Positions 10,417 to 23,000 of a DNA stretch of 64,000 nucleotides are shown here, piece after piece; the first letter of the stretch is position 1, and the number at the start of each line of letters is the position of its first letter. The stretch lies in assembly GCA_026545225.1 (NCBI GenBank), contig CM048845.1, forward strand, positions 125,786,533-125,850,532. Reading direction: 5' to 3'. A program made the position numbers and the translations under genes. Origin of the DNA: Cornus controversa (taxonomy: Eukaryota > Streptophyta > Magnoliopsida > Cornales > Cornaceae). The notes under the pieces are model-generated. The model did no database searches. It had not been told where the DNA came from and worked only from the letters and a program-made list of their open reading frames with translations.

Positions 10417-11059
10417 TATTAGCCCTTGAGCTTCATCAATTTAAAAGAATTCACAAATCACTAACACTACAAAAACCAGGTTCCATTCATTTGGTTTAGA
10501 ACTTTAGATAGTCAAAACTACAAGAAAAAAATATCTGAGGAAGTTAAAAAAAAAACAACGCCGAAGGAAATTAACAAATTATCATCCAAGAGAATGATGG
10601 TATCACTCTAAATAAGTTGCAATGAGAGAGAGATGGCCATTCAAAATCCAACATTGCACCAGTCAGTAGGCCATTAGCTAAATATCACTAAATCATTTCA
10701 TTTTAAGGGCCTGAACTAGACTGAACAGAACCCGCTTTGATTGTAAATTACACCTTTATCTTCGTCAACCAAACCAATAGAGAGAAACTATTAGTCAAGA
10801 ACGTAAGTCTAGCAAATTGATTCTCCCAACCCCAGAAAAATGATTAGATAAGTAAAGTATATACTTCAAATGCATATTCATTATAAACTAAAGAACTGTA
10901 ATGTAGAGCAATAATAGAACATTGAAGTCAGACACATTATCATCCTGTAAATAGAAACTGATATCAGTTTCCATCTAGTTTCTACAAAAGCAAAGATGTA
11001 AATGTCAAAAGGAAAAAAAAATCTAATTTAACATGAACATACAAACTGACCCTGAAATC
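10417..11059. other. Intergenic DNA and probable 3' flank of the minus-strand 2H gene
   Basis: No gene is recognised. The portion next to 11060 should hold the 3' UTR of the minus-strand gene; its polyadenylation site was not resolved. Confidence 0.45.
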
Positions 11060-11611
11060 TCATGCTTCAATTGTGTTACCGAGCACAAAGGAAAAGAGTT
11101 CGCGAACGGGAGAAAACTCGACCAGTCCAATATCCATTGCATACCCAGTAACTGGCAGCTTCATGTCTCGCAAAACAGTAAACGCCTCGGCCATCCGACT
11201 CTTGGGCACTTCTTCAGCGACAGGACAATAAGGAATCCATGATTCTGGGCGGTACTCCTCTCCAATATCCAACCCTTCCTTCTTCAACACATCGTACAAT
11301 TGCGAATGAAAGTGAAGGAGAGACAAAGATGGTGTTGGAGCAAGAAAGAGAACATTGTTGTCATTTGGGAGGCTTCCAATGGATGAGAAAGATAGGGGTA
11401 ATGGTTCTTGCTTTGAAGAGAAAGCTTTCATGACGTTTTCGAGCTTTAACGGGTCGATAAAAGGGCTGGAGAAGAGAGTAATGTGAGGTCTAGATTCAAT
11501 TTCGATGAGCTGAGTACTGATTTGGCGACGAGCCAATACATTCCAGGCCTTCAAGACCTGGTTTTCGAGTGCAGGATCAAAGTAAAGTTCAATTGCATAG
11601 CCTTGTGACAT
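11060..11611 (-). CDS. 2H phosphoesterase / 2'-5' RNA ligase-like protein, 183 aa
   Basis: A single-exon frame reads inward from ATG at 11611. An upstream in-frame ATG at 11662 would add 17 hydrophobic residues, but homologous proteins as I know them start near MSQGYAIELYFD, so the inner start is chosen. Residues 42-46 (PHITL) give the first HxT motif of the 2H fold, followed by alternating strand/helix segments typical of cyclic phosphodiesterase/RNA-ligase-like proteins. At the place of the second HxT (residues 127-131) the sequence is PYCPV, so the second catalytic histidine is missing. Family members hydrolyse 2',3'-cyclic phosphates or related bonds using both histidines, so activity here is doubtful. 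An upstream leader without coding sequence follows on the minus strand. Confidence 0.85.
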   Translation of the reverse strand: MSQGYAIELYFDPALENQVLKAWNVLARRQISTQLIEIESRPHITLFSSPFIDPLKLENVMKAFSSKQEPLPLSFSSIGSLPNDNNVLFLAPTPSLSLLHFHSQLYDVLKKEGLDIGEEYRPESWIPYCPVAEEVPKSRMAEAFTVLRDMKLPVTGYAMDIGLVEFSPVRELFSFVLGNTIEA

Positions 11612-12609
11612 CGCTTGAATGAATTCCACCAAATAAATGAACAGTAAATTAAAGAAACACAAAACCCAACTCCAAGATCAAGAATTGAGATCTCACGAAA
11701 CTCCAACTAAGAAATACGAACAAGAACAGATTTAAACAACCCACAAACAGAGAGATTTGAAATAACGAACAAACAGATAGATGAAAATGCAGAGCCAACC
11801 CTAAGAAGGGTAGTTGAGATATCAGAGTAACCCAACAAGACAAAGGTGAACCACAAATGATTGAGATTGAAAAACCCTGAAACAGATACAATCAAAGCCC
11901 TAATGGTTAAGAAAAAGAGGGGCACTGAGAGTTGGTGGACATGGAATTGAGATTGGGGACAACTAAACAGAGAAAAACCAAGAAAGAAGACTAATTGGGA
12001 AGATTGAGAATTAACTATAGAATGAACAGAGAAACAGTGGAAAACAAAGAAAAGAGACTGCTTTGGAGATAACTGCTAAATATAGCAAGGGCCAAAAGTG
12101 TCAAGAAAAGTAAGAAAGAGACCTGAAATTTGGTGATGGGAGATTAAACTGAACAAAGAAGAGCATGTGAAATTTAGATAATACTTGGAAAGTTTTTGTT
12201 CAGACACAATGTTTAGTTGATTAACAAAATAAAAGAAAGAGAAAATATTATATCGTGTTTGAAAAAGAAAGTTAGAGAGAAAATAAGAAAATATACTAGT
12301 GTATATTTTTTATTTGGGTAAAATGTTCCAACACAAACTTTCAGTCACCGAAAATATTGTGTAATTTACTCGGGTTTGGTTAACCTACCCTAGTTAACTG
12401 TTACATATATTATGTTAGAAGTCTAACTGATTTTAAAAATTAAAATAACATAATTACCCTTTTTAGCCTCAAATCTTTGGACAGTCAATGGATCTTACAT
12501 AAAATAAAACTCACTCCATTCTTTGGACCTTTTCCTTCAAAATCCTTTGAAACCAATTTAACATTGAAATGGATCCTGCCATAGCTTCCCCTAACACCAT
12601 GCCAGCACG

Positions 12610-12610
<1 letters not shown>
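11612..12610 (-). promoter_or_regulatory. Probable 5' leader and promoter region of the 2H gene
   Basis: Region upstream of the minus-strand start. It is A-rich on the plus strand (pyrimidine-rich in transcript sense) up to about 12310, as is common in plant leaders. No TATA box or splice pair could be assigned with confidence. Confidence 0.35.

Positions 12611-12663
<53 letters not shown>
12611..12663. repeat. (TA)n microsatellite, ~53 bp
   Basis: Uninterrupted TA dinucleotide run. It lies in intergenic DNA upstream of the minus-strand 2H gene. Confidence 0.97.
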
Positions 12664-12665
<2 letters not shown>

Positions 12666-14599
12666 TCTAACCAGTTGCGCCTAAGATGCTACGGATTCAA
12701 CTTCAGGCTTTCTCATTTATTAATTGTACCTGAAAACACACATGTATACACTTTCACATCCAGCTGCTATAAATACATCGATTAACATGTCCTTATTGAA
12801 TAGCAATCCAGAAAATGAAGGAAAATGTACATGTGAATAGAATGGAAGCTGCCATCTCACTCATCTTCTTCCTCACCTCCTCATTCCTCCCTCCCTTCAA
12901 AAGTTTGAAATCTAATCATTAAATTAATTCAATTATTTAGGAGTGTAGTTTTTTAGAAGTTTGTTCAGTGGATTCGTTCTGAAAACACTCAATTTTTCAG
13001 TCATTTTAATTCTTTTTGACTGAAAAACAGATCAACAAAAAATACACTTTTAATGGCTGTTTGTGAGTATTTTTATGTATACAAGTAATGCTACAATGCA
13101 AGATCAGTTTTTTTGTGCAAGTAAATCAATAATCAATAACATATTGGCAGTTTATATTTCTGGACACAACTTGTTCAGTTGTTTGTTTGTACAAACCAAG
13201 ACTAACAAACACGAAACATATTTTGTATCACGTGGTCTTATTTTGTGTCATCCTTGAGAAATTATTAGATACTCGGGACATATTTATTCCGGGTCAATAG
13301 TATCACATCACCATGATAAATGTTGAGATAAAAAAGAAATACAAATCCACATGTGATGAGTTGCTATTGTCCTGAACCATGTTCCGCCAATACTTAATAA
13401 TCTCTCATCTGTAATAGTATTAGTAGTAGTAATGTGTATAAGAGAACCAAATATGCCTTTATCAGTTTCAACAAATTTGAATATGAACAAAGCTTCATTG
13501 TTTGATAGGTGGGAGAATTGGAGGGAAGGGAATGATGGAGAGATGAACCGTCTTTTGGCTCAGCTTCGAGGGGTGTTAAAGGGTGGGATTAAGATTGGAC
13601 CCTCCTTTTTCAAACAGAAATTTTTTTTTTCAAACATGTTCCGTCCTATTGAAGTTGGAACAGAATCCAACGCAGAAGGATATACATATTTTTTAAAGTA
13701 AAAATCAAAAATTTATATTTTCTTTCTTTTGATTTTAAAATTGACTAAACTGAAGTTTCATCAGTAACTAGCTTGTATGATAATAATTCAAAGTATTTTA
13801 CTATGATTTTTTTTATGACAGAAACATTCTAATATGAGCAATATCATGACATCCACACACTATTTAACATAGAACTCACGATAATTGCACTACTCTTCAC
13901 TCTTTCCTCTGAACCCGGAAAATTTATTGGAAAGTGAAAATAGTACAAAGTAGAAGTGAAAAAAGAAACTAGCTTGTACAAATTGGAATTAAAATTTTGT
14001 AAGGAATTTGTAAAAGAATTCTATTTCATAGTTTGGATGCATGAATTTTTTAATCATATATACATATATATTTTACCTAAATTGTCTTTATTTACAGTAA
14101 ACACAAACAAGTCTAGATGGTGATTTTGTTTCATATATCATTCCTTTAGAAAATTATACATAAACCAACTTTATTGTAGAGAGATAAAATTAAAGAAATG
14201 GGAATGATGGAAAGTTCAAACAATATGGTACGCAACCATCCCCAAAACATTTCTTTTTTTTTTTATTTTTTATTTTTTTGCAAGAATAACTCGAGGATAA
14301 TTATGCAGTCATGAAAAAACTCTTTCTCCTGCTACCCAAACTCTTAAACTATTAAGAAGTTTTATTTTTCATTAAATTTGCATTACTTTTCTATCTAACC
14401 AAACCAAGACTGCAGAGTATTGACTTTCTCCTCTTTTACTAGATGTTACTTGTTTCAACTTAATTGATTGATTAAATTTGATCACAGTGGAGTAACATAT
14501 ATATGACCTGCTGTGAATCGTTCCTCTGGGTTACAAATTCAAGTAGCCAAGGAAGGAGCTCAACATTTGATTCATATTTAGCCATCATCCAATAGTGTA
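12664..14599. other. Intergenic DNA, no gene recognised
   Basis: AT-rich spacer downstream (minus sense) of the WAT1-related gene. It holds homopolymer T runs (about 13621 and 14251) but no recognisable gene or element ends. Confidence 0.45.
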
Positions 14600-17018
14600 T
14601 TATTTCGGCAACTTTTCACCAATATTGTGTTGCAATAGAGCTGTCTTTTGAGTAGAAGATTGGTCCAAGCTATCAACTCCAGAGCCCTCCATCGTCTCTT
14701 CTTTTGCTTTTCCCCACATCACAGCATAAAATCCAATAGATATTATTATTGCTCCAACCACACTACATGTCAGAAAAGAAAAAGAGAAAATGAGTAAGCA
14801 AATTAATAATAATAATAATAACAATAATTCAACTCACTAAAGCAAATACTTTTTGTAGTTCTTTGAAGTCTACTCCATGTGCCCAAGTGAACAAAAGACA
14901 AATTAATGATATGTATCTATATGTTTTTGGGTAAATGAAATAGTTGAGAGAGAGTAGAGAGAATTGGACCTTCCAAGATGGAGAGTATCACCCAGGAACA
15001 TGACACCCATAGCAGCTGCAATAACAATTGACAATGGCTTGAACAATGACACATAAACCGGGCCCTTCAAACGCAAGGCCCATGTCAGTATAGCAGCGCT
15101 GATAAAAAATCCAAAGAGTCCCTGTGCACACAGAAAAGCTTTATTTAGACACTACCAGTGGGCTTATCTTTATTTTTCATGCCAAACACTATGGTGTATT
15201 AGCTTCTTACTGAGTATACAATAGCAACCAAGGATATATCAGCTCTGAGTCTCCAAGAACTGGAGTTTCTTTCTGCAACTAAAGCTACTGCTGCACACAT
15301 GACAGTTGCACATAAGTTGTACAAAAATACCACAACAAGATCTACCGGGTACTCTTTCATGATATTGGCCTGTGATTCAAGTGTTACACAATTTAATTTT
15401 AGTTTCAGTTATTTCTTCTAATGTCATCAATTATAGAAATCTCAACATTCTTGCAATGAACAACTATATAAAATATATCACCTGGACAATGAACCACATA
15501 GGTACCAAAAGATACTCTGTTGCAAATAACAGGCCGCCAATGGACCAGTTCGATTGTGATGAGCTGTGAGGCCAATGAAGTGATTTGGATGGCGATAGAG
15601 TCCATGTGATGGGTGGGCCTTTAAAGAGTGTCACTGCAAATGCACCTGATATTGATACGACAGTGCCCATGATTTTAGCCTGGCTGCTTGAGCTTCTCAA
15701 AATGACCTTTTCCATCCTTCAGGGGCCAAAACATGGTAGAAAATGGACTCATCATTGATATAAGTTGAACAATTTAAACTATTACATTCAATTCGATTAC
15801 ATAAAAAATAAAAGGGTAATGCTATTCAGGCAGAATTCGTATGCAGAAACATTTACATCTATTAGATGTATGTGGTAGGCCCCACCACATACACTCACCA
15901 CATGCATCCAATGGATGTAAATGTTTTTGCCTACAAATTCTGCCTGAGTAGCATTATCCAAAATTAAAAATAAAAATACTGCATTCTTTTTAGATGCATT
16001 TAGGTGGGGCCCAGGTCCCACTTAAATGCATTGCAGGAGGAGTTTTGTTCGTTCCTCTTTTTGTTCTCAGTCTTGGAACAGAGAATCATTTTCCATGCAT
16101 ATCTTGTGTGTAATTGCATTTAAGAATAAATATGCATTTTTACTGCACTTAAATGTAGCCCAGTCGAAGTCTAGTTGTTTTGAATTAATTCTATTCATTA
16201 TTTATAATTATGTTTGTCTATCTGTTTTACATATCATATTGTCACTGGAGCCAACTCATACTGCTCTAGGAATTGATATGTTTCCACAAGTAATCGAATT
16301 GAAAGTGATAAAGATAAATATAGAAAATTTAGATGATCACAATGGCAACAATAAAGAAATAGGGTGGAACCTGAAAATTATAGCGAGAATGAAGGTAAAA
16401 GCTGGTGTGAGGTTGCTCAATGCTGAAGCTAGAGTTGGAGAACTGTAATCGACACCGGCATATCCAAGTATCTCAGTTAAAGACCTGTCCCCCACAAACA
16501 AACAATAAATAAACTATTTATACATGAGATACACACAGAGTTCTTGCCTGTAACTCTTAGTAGCTGTTTAAAGTAAATATATATTTATATATATTCTAGT
16601 ATGAAATTATAAAGACTTTACCCAATAATTCCGAGGAGGAAGATTTTACAAAAGAGAGAGAAGCTGAATGGAGGAAGCATGGCAGATCTGTATAAATATT
16701 GATTATATATATATATGGAGTAAAAGTTAGTACAACTTATGATAGATTTCATGGAAGGATATGCATATATGTTCTGTTACATTGGTGATATATAAAGGAA
16801 ACAACATACCTCTGATAGTAGACATAGAAAGGGAGGAGAAGTAAAGTTGCAAGCACATAAGAGTAGACGATGAACACGTAGAAGCTCATCCCTTTCAGGG
16901 TGGCTGCTTTGAATAATATGTTTAAGCCTACATTGATGCTTTCCACTATAACCACGCCTGTAAATGGCAGCACGTCTTTGTAACAATACCACCCACATGC
17001 CATCTCTCTCTCCTGCAA
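14600..17018 (-). CDS. WAT1-related / UMAMIT (EamA, nodulin MtN21 family) transporter, 7 exons, 365 aa
   Basis: Seven exons join in one frame of 1098 bases: 17018-16810, 16687-16622, 16484-16371, 15716-15482, 15369-15211, 15121-14970 and 14762-14600. Every intron begins GT and ends AG. The product has the ten-helix drug/metabolite transporter layout. First-half motifs include [20 protein letters not shown] and [19 protein letters not shown]; the second EamA half carries [19 protein letters not shown] and [10 protein letters not shown]. The seven-exon structure and splice phases match the plant WAT1-related family, whose members export amino acids or auxin-related compounds at plasma or vacuolar membranes; the substrate cannot be read here. 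An alternative start at 17003 would drop five residues. Intron 3 holds a foldback MITE, and a damaged copy of the exon 3 region lies upstream at about 18.1-18.8 kb. Confidence 0.93.
15815..15959. mobile_element. Foldback MITE, ~145 bp, in intron 3 of the WAT1-related gene
   Basis: A ~61-bp left arm starting GGTAATGCTATTCAGGCAGA pairs with the right arm ending TCAGGCAGAATT-complement and GCATTATCC, at roughly 85 percent by eye, leaving a loop of about 20 bases. The shape is a long hairpin. The flanks are A-rich on both sides and no target duplication could be assigned. A second small palindrome (TGCATTTAGGTGGG / CCCACTTAAATGCA) lies just beyond at 15994-16031. Confidence 0.8.
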
Positions 17019-18117
17019 TTCTAGGAATTAGGAATCGTCTTGTCGCTGTGAATAAGTAATAATTCTATTACTTAAATCATTAATTTTTGAGAAAATCATA
17101 TTGTGCTATTGATTATTTATTGTAATGCATTTATATATATATATGCAAATCCTAACCTTGATCGTCGATCTCAACGATTTCACTCAGCGATTATACCACG
17201 GATCGCAACGATTTCTTCTCGGTTTAATCGTTTCTCTTCTATCAACGATCATCTGATTGCGTCATTGCCGATAGCTTAGTCGACGAACAACTACTACAAT
17301 CGCTTTAAACCCGAGAAAAATAGAGAATCAAACATCGATATCACAATATTGATTCTTTCTTCTGGTCCTCAAAACTTGAAACCCTAATTACAAACCCTAC
17401 CCCCGCTTTGTACCCTACTAGCCATACACCTGAATTTTGCCTCCGGAGAATTTGATTTTTACTGAGATTCCAAACGTTTGCTGCGTCTTACACAAACACC
17501 CCTGCAGTCACCTGCACAGGAGCAGTACTGTTCTACAAGTAAAGTTTGGTGAAATGTCGTTGTTGATTCAGAGGGAGAGTTGGAACCTGGAAATGACGTG
17601 GAGTAGGCGGCGGAAACTTTGCATTTCTCTCCTGCTTCAATTCAATGCCATCTTTCTCTCCACTTAACGAGGATTGATACATCGTGAGCAGGATAAGATG
17701 ACCGCGCCACAATTGCTACCACTCCACCACCGTGGCCAACACACGGCCGTTAAAAATTTTGTAGGAACAAAAGGGGAAGGATAATGATCAAAACAAGAAA
17801 AGATTTATGAAATGACTAAAATAGCCCTATGTATGTGTAGTTGACTTGTGAAAGTTGAAAAGGTGTGGGCATTCAATCGAAGGGTAACAAAAGTTGACCC
17901 GACCCGGTTCGATTAAAGACTCAATAATCCTCTTCATTATGATTTATGGCTATATTCTGTCTCTGATTTTTGTAGTAAATAAAATTCATGAAATGTAATA
18001 AAATTCTCTCTTTCTAGGTTGGTCCAACTCATGCAACAAATACATATATTCTCACTATATATGTACGTCTCTCTCTCTCTCTCTCTCTCTCTCACTTAAA
18101 TACATCCCAAAGAGATC
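17019..18117. other. Upstream region of the WAT1-related gene, no gene recognised
   Basis: Holds the probable minus-strand promoter. A 17160-17680 stretch is richer in G/C and CGAT motifs than its surroundings but gave no recognisable protein in any frame. A (CT)n run lies at about 18068-18092. Confidence 0.4.
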
Positions 18118-18629
18118 GACTTGGTTCTTCTTTCCTTTTTGTTCCTAGTCTTGGGACACAGAATTAATCATTTTCCATACGACTTTTACTGCACTTAAAT
18201 GCAGCCCAGTAACAGTCTAGGTGTTTTGAATTAATTCTATTCATTTTTACAATATTATGATTGTCTAGTCTATCTGTTTTACATATCATGCATGTTGTCA
18301 CTGAAGCGAACTCATACTGCTCTAGCTAGGAACTGATATGATTCCACAAGTAAGTAATTAATTGAATTGAAAGTGACAAAGATGAATAGAGAAAATTTAG
18401 ATGATGGCAATTTATGGCAACAATAAAGAAATATGGGAGAACCTGAAAATTATAGCAAGAATATATGAATGAAGCTAGGAACGACGTACGTAAAAGCTGA
18501 TCGAACCTGGTATGAGGTTGCTCAATGCTGAAGCTAGAGTTGGAGAACTGTAGTCGACTCCGGCATATCCAAATATTTCAGTTAAAGAACTGTCCCCGGA
18601 CCCAAACAAATTAACAATAATAAATAAAC

Positions 18630-18666
<37 letters not shown>

Positions 18667-18780
18667 TGTGTTCTTGACTGTAACTCTTACTAGTCTTTTA
18701 AAGTAATAAGTAATATATTTTCTTCTATTCGATCCAGCTAGTATGAAATTATAAAAGACCTTACCCAACAACATTCTGGT
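18118..18780 (-). pseudogene. Partial duplicate of the WAT1-related gene (intron 3, exon 3, end of exon 2)
   Basis: The stretch aligns with about 16045-16630 of the neighbouring gene, including intron sequence. The exon 3 copy (18589 down to about 18510) still reads [20 protein letters not shown] on the minus strand. It is then interrupted by an extra ~10 bases (GATCGAACCT in plus sense) inside the exon, which changes the frame. The copy of exon 2 keeps only its last few bases and donor site near 18764, and a (TA)n run at about 18634-18660 sits in the intron copy. No other exon is present, so this is a fragment left by a local duplication. Confidence 0.85.
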
Positions 18781-19800
18781 CGCCAAAGGCTGCTGCTGCT
18801 TCATTTTTTCATTAGTACAAAATTATTTTGGTCGCTAAAAACTTACTGTATTTGTTTAGTGGAGAAACAAAATTAATTTTATATATATATCTAGATAATT
18901 AATAGTAGTGTGTTTATATATAATTGCGTAAATAGAGGCAGTAACAGAGGTAGTAACAACAAAAAAACAAATCAATTACTTTTTGATATATACGTACTAG
19001 TAATAATAAAAAAGTTGTTGCATGCTACTAGTACGTTGTTTGAATTGCTTAATATATATGATCCATACATGATTAATTCTGATTGATTTTGATCTTACAT
19101 ATTAGGACAAATTTTTTGTTGGTTTTGATCTTATATGTGTCTACTAGTTAGTTTTTTTGTTTTGTTTTGCCAAATATGTCCGAGTTATCATTCAACGTTT
19201 TTGATCCAATCACGTTATTACTTTGTGCTACTATACGGACGTGGCATACTGGCATGCTTGTTTGGGTGATAACTTGTGGAGTCAAGTTTTATGGGAGAGA
19301 CTACTAAAATTAGTCAATAATTTAGGCTTTGGATAAACATTTGAGAAAAGAAAACAAAGCATAACATTAATTATGAGAAGAAAAAAAAATAATTTATATT
19401 CATGTTTGAATAAATTACAAAAGGAAAGAAAAAAAATGAATGCATTCTTGTTTAAAAAAAATAAAGAAGAGAAAAGGAAAAAAAATCATTTTAATCAATT
19501 TACTACTGTATCCTTTTATATTTATATTACAAAATATACACAAATATCTTTTAAATTTTATTTTTTAAAATAGTATGATTATATATATATATTTTTTGAA
19601 AAGTATTAGGATTATTTTTTATATTAAAAAAGATTTATTTATTTTTTTCACTTTTTTTCAAATTTTTCTACTTCTAAGAAGATAGTATACCAAAAATTTA
19701 AAAGAATAAATTTATTCTTTCAAATCACTCCCAATCTTTCCTTTTCTTTCACTAACAACAACCCAAACACAAAAACTACAACCTTCCCTTTCTTTTCCTT
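18781..19800. other. AT-rich intergenic DNA, no gene recognised
   Basis: Very AT-rich (long A and T runs 19370-19720) with no recognised coding sequence. It separates the divergent WAT1-related and HIG1 genes. Confidence 0.5.
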
Positions 19801-20032
19801 CCAATTCCATCGATCCAAGCGGGCGCTTACGTGTCAGGTCAATTGTATGAAATGTCTTGGAGAGAAGTCTCGTCGCCGCCTTTAGAGCCACAAGTGTCAA
19901 ACACGAGAGAGAGAGAGAGAGAGAGAAGTGATTTTCTTCTCGTCATTCTGGTACATCGCCAACCAGAGAGAGGTGCAATTTTTCTGGTAATTCTGATACA
20001 TCTGTTGGCGAGATATCAATTCTCTCTCTTTT

Positions 20033-23000
20033 ATGGAAAAGATGGGAACGACTAATTCCGAACTGGAAGATTTGTTTGAAGGGAAGAAGCGCGTCAAGAA
20101 CCCTTTCGTCCCCATTGGTATATCATCCAGATCCCATTTACACACACACACATATATCTATATTAAGTGTGAAGTTCATGTCGTTTTCTTTATCGTTTGT
20201 ATCCATTTGGTAAATGCGATTAGTCATCAGTTGAATATCATGTGAATTGGTTTGAAATTTTGGTCCGTTATAATTTTTACGACCTAGATTTTCCATTTTT
20301 ACGCATAATGTAGTGAATTCGCTACTCCAACACCGTAAAATACAAGCATTTGATTAGAATCAGCTGGAGCAAAAGAAATGAGAGTGAGTAGTTGTTTTGT
20401 GGGATAGAAAACTAGTGCTGGGTGTGAAATTGTTACATTATAATCAAACAAAGTCTTATTATTGAAATGTTTGGGGACGGGGGGAGGATATGAATCTTTT
20501 GCTGTGATTCTACCCCCAAGCAATATCTAATTGCAATTCCAAGACATATTGCCCATGTCTGTTAAAATTGGGGCCCTCATTTTTTCCCCTCGTTGCCTAG
20601 ACCCATATTCCGATTGGGATGCTCTTTGGCTTTTTAGGGAATTCAGCTACAAGCCTCTTGTTCATTCATAATGGTGAATTATGGGCCTTTGTTCTTTACA
20701 CAAACCTTTTCGGCGAGCTTTTCTGTCCTTTCCTTGTTTGCGTTACATCTGATTTCTCATGAATTTATTTTTCCTAATTTCATTTTTGATTGTCCTTCCA
20801 TTCATCTAATCGAATTGACATCACTCTATTTTCTATTTCCCTTGGCAATATCTGTGCATAAAACCAATTGATCATTTAGCTTAAATGTAATTTAAATTGA
20901 ATGGGATGTAATGGGGAAAGTAGTTTCCATCTATCTCTTCACGTGACAAGTAGAAAACCCTTCTTTTATTACTGAGGATATTTTTAAAAGGTGAAACACA
21001 TATCAAATAGTAGAGTATTATAGTCCTAGAATGCAGTCCTTGGATATTGTTTGGGATGTCCCAGATACAGTTCGACCCATGGTAAGACGCCTAAAGGCAA
21101 GGTGGATCTCAAAATTACCACATTCCTCAAAAAATGAAGGATGGATTTCACAAAGATCTTGTGTAACATATTAAGTGTCGTTGAAACATCACATGGTTTT
21201 CTGTTGGATAATTGAGGAAAAATTACCACTGTTGAGATATGTGACAATAATTCCTAAAATACTCAGTATACCTAAGAAATTAAGAATTTATTTATTTAAA
21301 ACCAATGCCCTTTTTTCAAGGCAAAAAAATGCAGCCCTTGTAAAGGTATGGTGTAACACTCGGTGGTGATGGGTGTGCAAGTGAGACTGGGAGAGAGAGA
21401 TCTGAGAATATATATATACACAGAGAGAGAGAGCGAGAGAGAGAGAGAGACTAAGGCTTTTGGATTGCAAGTGAGTTTTCATCGGTTTTCCATCTGATTC
21501 TCTTATTCAAGTGCATGATTCATGTCAAAAATAGATTCTTTGAACTCATATTCATCTTGTGCCGGGAAAGTTTGAGCTTCAAATTTGACTGCATTGGGAG
21601 TGATCAGTAGTACCCATTGGATTGTTTTTGACAAATCAAAGGTGATCATTTTGCTACCCAAGGGCCTTGACACAGAACTCAACTATTAGTTTACACCTTG
21701 ACAATGACAATTTCTGTATTATAAAAGGAACTTAAAATATACTTAAAAAACACTTCTTGGGTTGCACACCTGCACATAAACTTTTGTGGTTGGCAGATGC
21801 TACCTCAACAATCTGTAAGCTATAATGTTTTCCTGGTTAAAGCGGGAGCCTTTTATGTACTTAGTGAATTTTTAAGCTACATACACATGGGTTACGCACA
21901 TGTCATTATATTTCTCTAGGCATATGTGTATGACAAAGGAAAAATATAGTAGGTAATTATTGTATATATTGCTATCCTTCTGTTGTGCTTTATGCATCAC
22001 AATTAAATTCAGCTGGTTTTATATTCAGTTCCTCATGTTTAATTGGATAAGAACTTAAATAAGATTAACAGTATTGACAAGGTGAAATCACATTATTATA
22101 TGTTTAAAAATTGAATTGAACTTGGACAACCAAACAATTATAAAGCATATTTGTGATTCCTTTTTTTTTTTTTTAAGTAGTAGGATTTATGAAAATTCCT
22201 TATCCAAAGTCTTTTGTGGTCACGTAAGCAAATCCTATTTTCTTTTATAGCTTTACGCCTTTACCTGAGGCCATATCTTGTTCTTTCTGATCATGTGAAA
22301 TTTTATGTTGGATAACAATCCTGGATGAACTGTACAATTGACCAACTGATCTTGCAAACTCCAGCCTTCACTTGTGCTAGATTATCCATGATAAGCTTTA
22401 GGATTCCAAAAATGTCCAATTGTCTCAAGTTCACATCTTTATTTTCAATTAAACCTGTTATTATGTCAATGACACAGCCTATTGTGTCACAAACCGCTTG
22501 GTAGATGGAGCTTACACCTGGACTTCTACAGCTGCTTGAGCCTGCTTCCCATAGACAATCCAAGTCAGCTTAACGTTATTGGTTGCACTGGCGTGGTGTC
22601 GGTGGCGGTGGTGGGCTGGTGGCAGAGGTGGTAGGAATGGTGGACATACAGTGTGGAGAACTGGAAGTGGCAGGTTGGTGTGGTGGGCAGGTCGCAGTTT
22701 GTTGGAGGTAGGTTAGGTGTGGGCCATATGGCATTGGTGATATTGTGGTGCAGTTGAGGGTGGTAATGGTGGTATAGGTAGTGGTGTGGCTTAGACCATT
22801 TACATTTCCTCTCGGTGAAGATTGATAATATTAACCTTGCCATTTAAGATTCTGAATCATACATTTGGGCTCATTTCCCTTCACTTAATTATATACATCT
22901 CTCTCTCTCTCTCTCTCGCGCGCGTGGGGTAGATAAGCAACACACGCATGCACTACTTGCTTTTGCCCCATGTGTGGCTGGAACTGCTCACTTCCCCTTT

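Noticed and set aside
14970-15211. Possible frameshift at the exon 5/6 junction of the WAT1-related gene
   Set aside because: On careful rereading the exons join cleanly (TCA then GGACTC) and the total length is a multiple of three, so the gene is intact.
16026-16448. 140-codon plus-strand frame
   Set aside because: It runs antisense across intron 3 and exon 3 of the WAT1-related gene and has no recognised domain.
17437-17667. 76-codon plus-strand frame upstream of the WAT1-related gene
   Set aside because: No recognisable family and no supporting splice or promoter signals.
22303-22563. 86-codon minus-strand frame in the HIG1 intron
   Set aside because: It has reasonable length but no motif I recognise, no splice partners and no neighbouring exon. 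Left unannotated as a gene.
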